A stretch of DNA of 64,000 bases from an uncultured Methanobacterium sp. (GTDB lineage: Archaea > Methanobacteriota > Methanobacteria > Methanobacteriales > Methanobacteriaceae): assembly GCF_963665055.1 (NCBI RefSeq), contig NZ_OY762015.1, forward strand, positions 2,750,501 through 2,814,500. The letters are read 5' to 3'. The position numbers and the translations under genes were made by a program. The notes under the pieces were generated by a model. The model made no database searches and was not told the DNA's origin. It saw only the letters and a program-made list of their open reading frames with translations. Within the stretch, counting starts at the first letter, position 1. Each line of letters begins with the position of its first letter. Below, in pieces: positions 9,728-18,784 of the stretch.

Positions 9728-11164
9728 ATGATCAAAATTAAAAATAGCAGGAAGGAGTCCCAAACTATTATTAAAGGTCAATTGGGTGATGAAATATTTA
9801 TAAATATTTTCATTCAGTCTCCTATTGCCACTATAATCTATGATGATAATGGAAATCTTTTAGATGTTAACCCTGCCTCTTTAGACATGTTCGGGTTGTC
9901 AAAATTAGATAGAACCGAGTACATGAACATGTTTAACAACCCTATTTTACTGAGGAAGATAAACAAAAATTAGAAGCTGAAGGCCGGGTTAAATTCCAGT
10001 CCATTATTGATTTTGATTCTGATGGGGAAAATGATTACTATAATCCTGATAAATATGGTAGAATTTATACTACTTGGATAATCACTGCTTTAGAAGAATC
10101 CGGATATTTAGTAACGATTCAGGATATTAGTGATGAGAAAAAATTGGAAAAAGACCTTGAAAGATCTCGGGATTTTTATTTAACTCTGTTTGAAGAGTTT
10201 CCTGCACTTATATGGCGTGCTGGTGTGGATGCAAAGTGTAATTACTTCAATAAAAAGATGGCTCCAATTTACCGGAAGAACCATGGAGCAGGAATTAGGT
10301 GATGGTTGGGCAGAAGGAGTACATCCTGATGATTTTGACCATTGTTTTGAAGTTTACAGCACAGCCTTTGAGGCCAGAGAACCCTTTGAAATGGAATATC
10401 GATTACTTCACAATACTGGGGAATATAAGTGGATTTTAGATATGGCAATGCCTTTTTATGACCTTGATGAGAATTTTGCAGGGTACATAGGTTCGTGTTA
10501 TGATATTGCCAAACAAAAGGAACTGGTAAATCAAATTGAAAAATCATTAGAAGAAAAAGAATTACTTCTAAAGGAGATACACCACCGGGTTAAAAATAAT
10601 TTAATGATTATATCCAGCCTTTTAAACCTGCAATCCAGATATATTGAAGATAAAAAATACAAAGACATTTTCCAGGAAAGTCAAAATCGTGCCAAGTCCA
10701 TGGCACTTATCCATGAGCGATTATACAGATCAGCAGACCTTAAAAAGATAGATTTTGGAGATTATATCCGAACATTAGCCAATGATCTTTTCCACACTTA
10801 TATTTCAGATCCAAGCAGTATCCAGATGGTTATGGATATTGAAGAGGTTCGCCTTGATATTAACACTGCCATACCTCTAGGGCTCATTGTTAACGAACTT
10901 ATCTCCAACTCAATGAAACACGCTTTTCCCGACGGTATGAAAGGAAAAATCAATATTAACTTCCATTTGAAGGATGATGAGTTCATACTCACTGTCCGTG
11001 ATAATGGTGTAGGATTCCCAAAAGATCTGGACTATAAGAACACAGAATCTCTTGGTTTACAAATTATAAACAGTTTAACTGATCAAATAGATGGTACTCT
11101 TGAGTTCAACGGGGTACATGGCACAGAATTTAAAATTATATTTAAAGAAGGAGACTACAGTTAA
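9728..11164 (+). pseudogene. PAS-PAS-HisKA_2 sensor kinase with two compensating frameshifts
   Basis: Cytosolic sensor histidine kinase. Frame 1 runs from the ATG at 9728 (PAS start: FIQSPIATIIYDDNGNLLDVNPASLDMFGLS) to about 9945, where a base seems missing in ATTTTAC. The next frame reads FTEEDKQKLEAEG through WRAGVDAKCNYFNKK, up to about 10258, where one extra base in AAAAAGATGG restores the original frame (WLQFTGRTMEQELGDGWAEG). Then H box EIHHRVKNN (about 283), N box NELISNSMKHAF and G boxes DNGVGF and SLGLQII. The total is exactly 479 codons. Either a young pseudogene or two sequencing errors; all kinase motifs are intact. Confidence 0.8.
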
Positions 11165-11233
11165 ATAGAAGAAATAGCATTATTTTATTTGTTGTTTGTA
11201 TGGGTTTATGGTTAATTCTACTCCGGGAATAGT

Positions 11234-12367
11234 CTACGCCCGGTCCAGTTCAACCTCAACCTCTATTTTTGATTCGAGATCATTGGTGTTAACGCCTAAT
11301 GTGGTGAAAACATCCCAGACTTCATATAATGCGATTTGTATTAATTCCACTTCTAACTTTTTATTGTTATCAGATATTATGCGTTTTAATAAGTTTCTAT
11401 CATCATATTCAGCTAATATTTTAATGTTACCACTCATTTGGTTTTCATCTAAAAATACCAGTACATTAACCCATTCAATTTTAGGATGAGACAGAGTAGA
11501 TTGTTTAATTGTTTCCATCAATCTCTCTTCTATTTCTTCTACATTTTCATCAGTGATCGAATTATCAAAATTTTCTAGGAGATTGGTAACATCATCCTCT
11601 TGAACATCTTTTATATTGTATTTGGCCAGTAATGCAGATCTATCAACTGTTTCTAATTCCTCAGTTTCCCCATCAAGTTTGTTGACATTTAAATTTTCAC
11701 TTTCTAATCCTTTATTTTCTAGCCCTTCACTTTCGAGTCTTTCACTATTTACCCCTTCACTTTCGAGTTTTTCACTTTCAATTCCATCACTCTCAAATGC
11801 ATTTTCATAACTTTTCTCTAACTGATTAAACCTTTCAGCATTCTTTTTAGACTTTTTTATCAGAAAACGTTCCCAAATATCATCATTTTCGATTACTTCT
11901 ATATTTAAAGCCTTTTTATAGAGATCTTCCTTTTCCAGGATTCTTGGAGTTGTGTGGGTTTTGTTTTCTTGTTTTTTGTGTTGTTTATGAAATTGTTTTT
12001 CTGGGTTGGTGGTGTTGGTTGGTGTTTTGTTTTTGAGTTTTTGTCTTTGCTTGTATTTTTGTCTGATTTGTTCTTTTTCTTGTTGTTCTTTTTGTTGGGC
12101 TTGTTGTATGAGGGCTTGTTTTTCTGGGTTGGTGGGTGTTTTGTTTTTGAGTTTTTGTCTTTGTTTGAGTTTTTGTCTGATTTGTTCTTTTTCTTGTTGT
12201 TCTTTTTGTTGGGCTTGTTGTATGAGGGCTTGTTTTTCTGGGTCAGTGGTTATTTTTGGGTTTTTCTGGTTTTGACGTTGTTTGTATTTTTGTCTGAGTT
12301 CTTCTATTTCTCTTTTTTCCTTTTCCCTAGCTTCTTTCCGCAGAACCTCTACTTCTACAGTACTCAT
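11234..12367 (-). CDS. Repetitive Gln/Lys-rich coiled-coil protein
   Basis: 377 residues, no family recognised. Residues 1-130 are charged coiled coil containing two almost identical 38-residue units (PEKQALIQQAQQKEQQEKEQ then IRQK and a KQRQKLKNKTPTN tail) and partial units on either side. Residues 200-240 hold short repeats of the SEGLES type. The last 140 residues look globular and unrepeated (HPKIEWVNVLVFLDENQMSG, LYEVWDVFTTLGV). The repeat region uses almost only A and C on the coding strand, unlike neighbours. It lies convergent to the sensor kinase. Confidence 0.75.
   Translation of the reverse strand: MSTVEVEVLRKEAREKEKREIEELRQKYKQRQNQKNPKITTDPEKQALIQQAQQKEQQEKEQIRQKLKQRQKLKNKTPTNPEKQALIQQAQQKEQQEKEQIRQKYKQRQKLKNKTPTNTTNPEKQFHKQHKKQENKTHTTPRILEKEDLYKKALNIEVIENDDIWERFLIKKSKKNAERFNQLEKSYENAFESDGIESEKLESEGVNSERLESEGLENKGLESENLNVNKLDGETEELETVDRSALLAKYNIKDVQEDDVTNLLENFDNSITDENVEEIEERLMETIKQSTLSHPKIEWVNVLVFLDENQMSGNIKILAEYDDRNLLKRIISDNNKKLEVELIQIALYEVWDVFTTLGVNTNDLESKIEVEVELDRA
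11990..12260 (-). repeat. 114-bp tandem repeat inside the coiled-coil gene
   Basis: Identical starts of the repeat lie at 12061 and 12175 (114 bp, 38 codons). The first copy ends in a degenerate third unit near 11990-12060. The plus strand is almost pure T and G over about 300 bp. Confidence 0.8.
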
Positions 12368-12810
12368 CTCCAGTTTCCCTCTTTAGATTTTCCATTGAGT
12401 ATTCACAGGATTCGAAAATTTAATTGTGATCTACCCTGATTGTGATATGTAATATTATTATTGAAGATAGGTTATTGTTATGTTTAGAAGTTCTATAAAT
12501 CTTTGGATTCGCCTTTTGATCTTTAATTTTCCTATTTTATCAATAATACTGGCTCTTGGCAAAATTGTGCATGTATAAAGTTCATATTATTGTATTATCT
12601 TGTTTAAAGTTAATATCAAAAACTTGGAGAAAATCATTTGGGAAACTTAAAATAAAGTGGGGTCAGCAATGCAGCGTAATATGGATAGAAAATGACATTA
12701 TGACTTCTAAAAAAATTATTTATGTTTAGGGGAGGATATAATTAAGTTTAGTACTTAAAATAAATGATTATTTGGGTCATTCACCTTTTTGGAAGTTTTA
12801 TTCCAGTTTA
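12368..12810. other. 443-bp gap, nothing clear
   Basis: AT-rich, no credible reading frame on either strand and no strong repeat or hairpin seen. It presumably holds the promoter of the repetitive coiled-coil gene near 12400-12450. Confidence 0.4.
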
Positions 12811-13236
12811 TTAGAGTATATCTAAATTATCGTTCTCATCAAATTCCCATAATGGATTAAAGGCCACTTCAAAAAGATGACCATCTGGGTCCTTAAAATA
12901 TCCGGAATAACCACCCCAGAATACTTTTTGAGGAGGCTTTACTATTTTTACCCCTAAATTTTCAACTTCTCCCATTACCTCATCCACTTCACGTTCTGAT
13001 TTGGCATTGTAAGAAATAGTAATTCCTGAAAAACCTGTTGGATTATCTTCTACCATTGCATCTTCTGCCAGAAGTTTCCGGGGATACAATGCCAGAACCA
13101 TTCCTCCTAATGGGAATAAGGCCAGATTATCGGTGCTTGATGAAGATCTTTTCCATTTCAATCCTTTTTCAAAAAATTCTATGGATTTTTCCAGATCACT
13201 TACGCCAAGGGTGATGAGATTCAGTTTTTGCCTCAT
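12811..13236 (-). CDS. VOC (glyoxalase/bleomycin-resistance fold) protein
   Basis: About 141 residues from the Met at 13236 (MRQKLNLITLGVSDLEKSIE); an upstream Met at 13275 would add 13 residues that do not match the fold. Two beta-alpha-beta-beta-beta modules are visible, the second ending GYSGYFKDPDGHLFEVAFNP, with the metal-ligand Glu in the HLFEV segment typical of the family. The substrate is unknown; VOC members include isomerases, dioxygenases and antibiotic-binding proteins. It lies 10 bp downstream of the SRPBCC gene and is probably in the same operon. Confidence 0.87.
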   Translation of the reverse strand: MRQKLNLITLGVSDLEKSIEFFEKGLKWKRSSSSTDNLALFPLGGMVLALYPRKLLAEDAMVEDNPTGFSGITISYNAKSEREVDEVMGEVENLGVKIVKPPQKVFWGGYSGYFKDPDGHLFEVAFNPLWEFDENDNLDIL

Positions 13237-13285
13237 GATTTTCGGTCCTGCTTTTGGTTTTTGAGTATTAATCAAAACAATCTTT

Positions 13286-13729
13286 CTAATCTTTCACGGC
13301 CTCTGCTTCAGCTTTAAGATATTTCAATCCGGCTTGTAATGATTCTTCCAGCATTTTCTGCAACCTTCCATGCATTGCACGGCTCAAAAGACCATCCCAT
13401 GATTCTTCACTTCTGGCAAGGGTTTTACCATCAATAGTTTCAATCTTCCAGACATGGATGGCATTGATACCCATGGTTTTCCCGGTCCAGGCTATAAGGG
13501 TGGGTGGTTCAACATTCTGCAGTACCGATGAAATTTTTCCAGGACCAGCTTTCCACTGGAAATGGGTTCCAGGTTTTAGGTCGCCGTGGAGTGTAACCTC
13601 TTTTATATCGGGGTTCCATTGGGGCCAGGACTCAATATCAGTGATTATATCCCACACTTTATCTGGATGCGCGTTAATTTCAATTTCAGCCTTAGCCAAC
13701 ACTGGAGCTTCCTCATTGATATTAACCAT
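13286..13729 (-). CDS. SRPBCC/polyketide cyclase-like protein
   Basis: About 147 residues from the Met at 13729 (MVNINEEAPVLAKAEIEINA), preceded by GGTGATAAAA; ATG 12 bases upstream is an alternative. It has the START-like hydrophobic pocket pattern: HPDKVWDIITDIESWPQWNP, VTLHGDLKPGTHFQWKAG, and a C-terminal long helix LQKMLEESLQAGLKYLKAEA. These proteins bind or transform hydrophobic ligands. Paired with the VOC gene downstream, which suggests a shared small-molecule task; no substrate can be named. Confidence 0.88.
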   Translation of the reverse strand: MVNINEEAPVLAKAEIEINAHPDKVWDIITDIESWPQWNPDIKEVTLHGDLKPGTHFQWKAGPGKISSVLQNVEPPTLIAWTGKTMGINAIHVWKIETIDGKTLARSEESWDGLLSRAMHGRLQKMLEESLQAGLKYLKAEAEAVKD

Positions 13730-13920
13730 TTTTATCACCACTTAATATATTTGAATCTGGGGATATTAAAAAATTATGTTCCATATTATGGCTTGATTAT
13801 TCATAGTATTTGCATTAAAAAGAGATATTTTTAGGAATTTAAAAAAATAGGGGTTTTAAACCTCTTAATTAATATATATAAGAAAAAGAAGGATTTAGTC
13901 CAAGAAAAGAATTGAAAAGT

Positions 13921-14676
13921 TCACTGTCTCTTGCTGAAGAGGTAGGTTCCAATAACCACCATAACCAGGTCAAAGGCACATATAATCAGGATATCATATT
14001 CCAGTGGTAGTAATGTATGCCATCCACTTATCATAACTCCTCTTAAAGCGTCTACACCATAGGTCAGGGGATTAATATAGAAAGTCCACCTTATCCACGC
14101 GGGTAAATTGGTAACTGGAAATAATGCACCGCTTAGGAAGAACATGGGCATGTTAACAAAGGTTACAATTGTTCCAAAGCTTTCCAGGCTGGTCATGAGA
14201 CTGGCAATGACCAGACCAATGCAGGTTAAGCCTATTGTAATTATGATCATCAAAGGGATTGCTAGGCTTACTGCATAAAGGCTCAGGGGCACGCCGATAA
14301 GAAATCCTAGTATGATAACGATGAATCCCTGAATAATAGCAGCGGTACCAACTCCAAACATTTTACCGGCAAAGATGGAAACCCTGCTAATAGGTGCTAC
14401 CAGTATCTCCTTCATAAAACCAAACTGCCGATCCCAGATCACGGAGATGCCCAGAAATATCGCTGTAAAAAGTAGTGTCTGTGCGATGATCCCTGGGAGG
14501 AGGAACTGGGTGTAGTTAAAGCCTGTAGCTGCTGAGATGGAAAGTCCTAAACCTCCACCAAAGATTACCAACCACAATACTGGTGTTATCACGGAGCTGA
14601 TTAATCTGGAGCGATCACGGATGAAACGTTTAAGTTCTCGTCGCCACAGGGCAGAAATCCCTCGAAGTTCGCTTAT
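13921..14676 (-). CDS. ABC-2 type exporter permease (DrrB-like), probable ATA start
   Basis: Integral membrane part of a drug-type ABC exporter, with six transmembrane segments and the ABC-2 signature region NMPMFFLSGALFPVTNLPAWIRWTFYINPLTYGVDALRG. The first ATG/GTG/TTG in frame is the GTG at 14592, but it would remove the family-typical amphipathic start. Upstream, ISELRGISALWRRELKRFIR is in frame and starts at ATA (14674-14676), 8 bases after GGAGG. That ATA overlaps the TAA of the ATPase gene, as ATGA does in coupled operons. 251 residues on this reading. Confidence 0.82.
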   Translation of the reverse strand: MSELRGISALWRRELKRFIRDRSRLISSVITPVLWLVIFGGGLGLSISAATGFNYTQFLLPGIIAQTLLFTAIFLGISVIWDRQFGFMKEILVAPISRVSIFAGKMFGVGTAAIIQGFIVIILGFLIGVPLSLYAVSLAIPLMIIITIGLTCIGLVIASLMTSLESFGTIVTFVNMPMFFLSGALFPVTNLPAWIRWTFYINPLTYGVDALRGVMISGWHTLLPLEYDILIICAFDLVMVVIGTYLFSKRQ

Positions 14677-15662
14677 TTTATCTTCCTCCTCATTGCAGCT
14701 CCCATACCACTGAGTGCTTTGGTACTGCCACTGTCACGGATTTCACGACCAGTGAAATGCATGAAAACATCGTTTAAATCTGGTTCTCTTATGGTAATGT
14801 TGTCGATGTGTATTCCCAGTGATACAGCCAGCTCAACTATACGGGCCAGTGCAGTGTGGGCATTTTCAACACACAAATTCAGTTCAGTATCAGTTTTTAG
14901 GATGGTATCGGCAAGTTTGACTTGGGTAAGCTTGCTGGATAGGAGATCATTATCACTGGATTCAATGATGATAGTTTCACCTTCCAGTTCGCTTTTAAGT
15001 TTTTGAGGAGTGTCAAGGGCTATGATTTTACTCCGGTCAATGATAGCGATGCGGTCACATAGTTTATCTGCCTCTTCCATGTAATGGGTGGTGAGGATAA
15101 TGGTTATGTTTTCCCTTTTCTTTAAATCCCTTATATAATTCCAGATATGGTCCCTGCTTTGGGGATCCAGACCGATGGTGGGTTCATCCAGGAATAATAC
15201 TTTAGGATAGTGTATCAGACTCCTTGCTATTTCCAGCCGACGTCTCATACCTCCAGAGTAGGTGTTAACAAAGTGAGAGGCACGATCTTCCAGTTCTACC
15301 AGTTTCAGCACTTCATCTATCCGTGAATGCATCACGTCATGGGGTACATCATATAGATCCGCGTGCAGTTCCATGTTTTCCATGCCAGTGAGTTTATCAT
15401 CTATACTGGGATCCTGGAAGACTATACCAATGGAACGCCGCACATCTGATGCTTCTCTGCTAATATCGTAACCTTCAACCCTGGCTGTGCCCTGTGAGGG
15501 TTTTAGAATGGTGCATAACATGGAAATGAATGTGCTTTTTCCTGCACCATTAGGCCCCAGTAACCCAAATATTTCGCCCTGGTTAACCTGTAGATTCACT
15601 TTATCTACAGCTGTAAGGGTGCCGAACCTTTTTGTCAGATCTAGGGTTTCTATGGCCTTCAT
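14673..15662 (-). CDS. ABC exporter ATP-binding protein (DrrA-like)
   Basis: 329 residues from the ATG at 15662, which has AGGAG about 6 bases upstream; the ATG at 15668 is too close to it. Walker A GPNGAGKST, signature YSGGMRRRLEIARSL, Walker B VLFLDEPTIGLDP and H-loop LTTHYMEEADKL are all intact. The roughly 100-residue C-terminal extension after the ATPase core, ending REIRDSG, is typical of the daunorubicin-resistance DrrA branch. It works with the permease directly downstream to export a hydrophobic compound. A MarR gene lies upstream and may regulate the pair. Confidence 0.93.
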   Translation of the reverse strand: MKAIETLDLTKRFGTLTAVDKVNLQVNQGEIFGLLGPNGAGKSTFISMLCTILKPSQGTARVEGYDISREASDVRRSIGIVFQDPSIDDKLTGMENMELHADLYDVPHDVMHSRIDEVLKLVELEDRASHFVNTYSGGMRRRLEIARSLIHYPKVLFLDEPTIGLDPQSRDHIWNYIRDLKKRENITIILTTHYMEEADKLCDRIAIIDRSKIIALDTPQKLKSELEGETIIIESSDNDLLSSKLTQVKLADTILKTDTELNLCVENAHTALARIVELAVSLGIHIDNITIREPDLNDVFMHFTGREIRDSGSTKALSGMGAAMRRKIK

Positions 15663-15790
15663 TTGCATCTCCTGGATGGGATAATTTGAAATCTCACATT
15701 TAAATACTTTAATTTTTGGTAACTTAACTTATTTTTTATTTAAGTTTATAATATTTTTTTAAGGTTATTGGATTCATTTTTTCAGTCATT

Positions 15791-16231
15791 TCACAGTTTA
15801 TAGAGAATGTCTTTAATATTCTCAACTGATACGTAAAATTTTTCCAGATCTTCCTCAGATAGGACCGATAGGCTCTTTTTAATTTCATTATTGGAATTTT
15901 TTCGCCAATCTTTCAAAACATCCTTTCCTTTATCAGTTATTGAAATATTGATCACTCTTCGATCGTTTTGATCTGGTAAGCGTTCTGCTAATCCATTTTT
16001 AACTAGTTTATCAATTAAAGAAGTCATATTTGATTTGGATATATGAACGTTTCTCCCTATTTTAGACATGGGCAGGTTACCATGTTTATCCAGTATTTTC
16101 AAAACATGGTAATATGAATGTGGCATTTTCCCTTCATGTGACCTTTTTTTATGTTTAAACACTTTTTTCCGGAAAAGTGGGAAAAAAAGGTACAGATTGT
16201 CCACCATTTTATCTAATCTTTCATCTTCCAT
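15791..16231 (-). CDS. MarR-family transcriptional regulator
   Basis: 146 residues. Winged HTH with ILDKHGNLPMSKIGRNVHIS, recognition helix region KSNMTSLIDKLVKNGLAERL, and the family wing DQNDRRVINISITDKGKDVL. Flanking helices form the dimer interface. MarR proteins are usually released from DNA by a small aromatic ligand or by oxidation. It is upstream of and on the same strand as the ABC exporter (123 bp apart), so local control of the exporter is likely. Confidence 0.92.
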   Translation of the reverse strand: MEDERLDKMVDNLYLFFPLFRKKVFKHKKRSHEGKMPHSYYHVLKILDKHGNLPMSKIGRNVHISKSNMTSLIDKLVKNGLAERLPDQNDRRVINISITDKGKDVLKDWRKNSNNEIKKSLSVLSEEDLEKFYVSVENIKDILYKL

Positions 16232-16252
16232 TTTGTCACCATTTAGTTATTC

Positions 16253-16269
16253 TATATAACAATTATATA
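16253..16269. promoter_or_regulatory. Possible MarR operator
   Basis: An inverted repeat TATATAA-CAA-TTATATA lies about 20 bases before the MarR start codon, where an autoregulatory site would be expected. A loosely similar AT-rich repeat lies near 16930-16955, upstream of the Met/His-rich gene. The rest of the 16232-16551 gap is AT-rich and shows nothing else. Confidence 0.4.
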
Positions 16270-16551
16270 AAAAAACATTTCGGAACATAACAGTTTGTTG
16301 AAAGTACATTGTTTAATTAAAAAAGCAGTCAATTATTCTTTTAGATAAGATTAATCAGTTTTAAAATAAGACTAAGCCAGATAAAAAAGACTAATCAGGA
16401 TAAAAATCAATATTTTTGATATATCTGTATTTATGAAGTATAAAAAGAGTTTAAACACAAAAGAGTTTAATCATTAAATAGTTTACAATGAAGAGTTTTA
16501 CAATTAAAAAATGGTTATAAGCTAATAAAATTTGTTTATTAGCTTATTAAT

Positions 16552-16866
16552 TTATTTTTCGGATTTAAGCATATCGCGCAGCGCTTTGAGCATTTCAATT
16601 TCTTGCTTGGCCATATCGTTCTTCATGTCTAATTTCTTAGCCACAATTTTCTTTCTGTCCTCTAGCATTTCCAGTTTCTTTTCTGCCATGGATATTTTCA
16701 TATCCAGTTTCATGGTTGCCAGTTTCTTTTTGTCTTCAGGAGAAAGATGTTCCATTATTTCTTTCATCATAACTGACTTTTTTATCCAATCTTTTCGCAT
16801 TTCATCGTGCATATGGTGGCCTTTCATTCCACTGTGCATATGTCCATATTTCATTTCACCATGCAT
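16552..16866 (-). CDS. Met/His-rich small cytosolic protein
   Basis: 104 residues. The first 27 contain a dense cluster of Met and His (MHGEMKYGHMHSGMKGHHMH) that could bind copper or another soft metal. The remaining 75 residues form a Met/Lys/Glu-rich helical pair (KKKLATMKLDMKISMAEKKL, KLDMKNDMAKQEIEMLKAL), probably a coiled-coil hairpin. No signal peptide, so intracellular. It is upstream of the MarR-ABC genes on the same strand but separated by 320 bp. Metal binding is inferred from composition only. Confidence 0.7.
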   Translation of the reverse strand: MHGEMKYGHMHSGMKGHHMHDEMRKDWIKKSVMMKEIMEHLSPEDKKKLATMKLDMKISMAEKKLEMLEDRKKIVAKKLDMKNDMAKQEIEMLKALRDMLKSEK

Positions 16867-17129
16867 TGTATCACCAGTTTCTTTTTTTGGGGTGGAAATT
16901 ATTTTTGTAAATTTATTCTCCCACCATGGTTATATTATAGAACTATTATATATATAAACATTACGTAATATGACAGTTCATAAATTTATGGTTATAATAT
17001 AAAACTAATTTTAGGGATCATTGGGTGAATAATAGGAACTAAATCCGGCTAAATGAAAGATAAATGTATTAAATATGTTGAATATAGATCTACATCTGGA
17101 ATAATGATTTAAGGGGGAAAATAGGTTAT

Positions 17130-18179
17130 ATGAATCCATCTACCATTGCAATGGCACGACTTCATAATCAACAGCTCACCAATAAAAGTTTCAAAGAGCC
17201 GGCTGAATTAATTTCTCACATGGGAGCTATCCAGGGACAGGACTATCCTGGTGCTAAGTGGGCTGTGGGCCTCCGACTGCCAGGAGTTCATGATGCCCAG
17301 GTGGAGAAGGCATTCACTGACAAGACCATCTTCAGAACATGGCTTATGCGCGGGACCCTTCACTTTGTCTCTGCAAAGGATATCCGCTGGATGCTGGAGC
17401 TCCTGGCACCCCGTATCATTACCAGCAATATGCGCAGATACTGGGAGCTTGAATTAGATGAAAAAACCTTAAAACACAGCAATAATGTGTTAAAGGAGGC
17501 TCTTGAAGGTGGCAGGGAACTTAATCGGAAGGAATTACTGGCTATCCTTCAGAAAAGACGAATATCCACAGAAGGACAAAGAGCTGCTTACATGTTGCAG
17601 AGGGCGTCTCTTGATGGGTTTATCTGTCAGTGTGGAGTGGAAAATAATAATCCCATCTACATGTCCATGGATTCTGTTCCTAAAACCAGGGTCAAACGTG
17701 AAGAAGCACTGGCAGTATTGACCCGTTGTTACTTTAAAAGCCGTGGTCCGGCTACCATCGGAGATTTCATGTGGTGGTCTGGGCTTCTGGCAGCAGATGC
17801 ACGGGCAGGTGTAGAATCAGTTGCATCAGAGTTCACTCCGGAAAGAATTGGTGATGTGATATATTGGCATTCTGGATCAAAACCTGAAATGCCAGATATG
17901 CCGGTTGCTCATCTTTTACCAACCTATGACGAGTACCTATTTGCCTACCGTGATCGGAGTGCTTCTGTGAATCTTAAAAAAACCATAAATGGTTTGAAAA
18001 ATCGCTACAGGCCAACTATTGCCCTAAATGGTCAGATCATTGGTACCTGGAAGCGCACCTTCAAAAACAGTACGATAATAATGGAATACAATCCATTCAA
18101 AAACATTAATAATGAAGAAAATCAGGCTTTAAGTCAAGCAGAACTTTCATATCGTGAATTTATGAGTATGAAAAATTAA
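17130..18179 (+). CDS. Winged-helix DNA-binding protein, AlkZ/YcaQ-like (PF06224)
   Basis: 349 residues with the HTH_42 architecture: N-terminal ARLHNQQLTNKSF and HMGAIQGQDYPGAKWAVGLRL, with the Q-x-Q region (IQGQD) that carries catalysis in AlkZ glycosylases, then FRTWLMRGTLHFVSAKDIRWMLELLAPRI and three winged-helix repeats. C-terminal LPTYDEYLFAYRDRS and NGQIIGTWKRT are family typical. AlkZ members unhook interstrand crosslinks or remove alkylated bases. The exact activity here is not established. An 18-bp tandem duplication covers its stop codon. Confidence 0.85.
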   Translation: MNPSTIAMARLHNQQLTNKSFKEPAELISHMGAIQGQDYPGAKWAVGLRLPGVHDAQVEKAFTDKTIFRTWLMRGTLHFVSAKDIRWMLELLAPRIITSNMRRYWELELDEKTLKHSNNVLKEALEGGRELNRKELLAILQKRRISTEGQRAAYMLQRASLDGFICQCGVENNNPIYMSMDSVPKTRVKREEALAVLTRCYFKSRGPATIGDFMWWSGLLAADARAGVESVASEFTPERIGDVIYWHSGSKPEMPDMPVAHLLPTYDEYLFAYRDRSASVNLKKTINGLKNRYRPTIALNGQIIGTWKRTFKNSTIIMEYNPFKNINNEENQALSQAELSYREFMSMKN

Positions 18180-18206
18180 GCTTACATCAAAAATTAAGCT
18201 TACATC
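18171..18206. repeat. Perfect 18-bp tandem duplication over the AlkZ-like stop
   Basis: AAAAATTAAGCTTACATC occurs at 18171-18188 and again directly after at 18189-18206. The first copy contains the TAA stop of the AlkZ-like gene. Looks like a recent slip duplication. Confidence 0.9.
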
Positions 18207-18264
18207 AATTGGCACAGATTAAGTAATGATCTTAAAATAAAACTTTCCCTTCTATGGTAAATGT

Positions 18265-18516
18265 CTAAAAATAATCTCGTACCATATTGACTTTAGTATC
18301 TGCCAGGCCTATTTTTAGAGGCGGTTTTAAAATTTCGAGTGGTTTAAAATGGGCGCGACAGATATTATGGTCAACATGGCAGAGAAAAATGCTGCTTTCT
18401 TGGATTTCACCTCCGTACTTGGCTGGCTATACTAAGTCTACCATTGGATAAATGATTTTTCCAAATTGACACCCAGATCACACCCTAATTTCACCGGAAA
18501 TCACCCAAAACTCCAT
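18265..18516 (-). pseudogene. Short gene remnant with two in-frame stops
   Basis: On the minus strand an 84-codon frame runs from the ATG at 18516 to the TAG at 18265-18267, interrupted by TGA at 18478-18480 and TAG at 18427-18429. The translated pieces look like real protein: MEFWVISGEIRV, SGCQFGKIIYPMVDLV, then PAKYGGEIQESSIFLCHVDH and a basic hydrophobic tail ending TKVNMVRDYF. Both stops could come from single C-to-T or G-to-A changes. Family not recognised. Confidence 0.5.
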
Positions 18517-18576
18517 TTAAAGGTGAAATAACTATTTTATTTTTGCACAGATCCATACTTATTCTTGGGTAAATTC

Positions 18577-18665
18577 CCTGGTAAATCAGGATTGTAAGTT
18601 TTTTGCTCTGGTAAATGTGGATTTTAAGTTTTTTTCCTGGTAAATACGGATTCTGAGTTTTTCTT
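18577..18665. repeat. Three 29-30-bp tandem repeats in a gene-free region
   Basis: Units starting CCTGGTAAAT at 18577 and 18636, and TCTGGTAAAT at 18607, each continue with a GGATT-TAAGTTTTT pattern. They lie between the pseudogene remnant and the small membrane protein gene. No function apparent. Confidence 0.7.
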
Positions 18666-18784
18666 GATTTGAAATAAGAACAGAATATTTGATAAGAAAG
18701 AACTGGTATTTATCTGCCCCTGATTTATAAGAATACGTGTTAATAAAAAAGAATTCAAAATCAAAAAAATTTTAAAGGGTAATT

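Noticed and set aside
11954..12439. Long plus-strand frames across the coiled-coil gene
   Set aside because: They translate the T/G-rich antisense of the repeats into Phe/Leu/Cys strings. The minus-strand gene explains the open frame.
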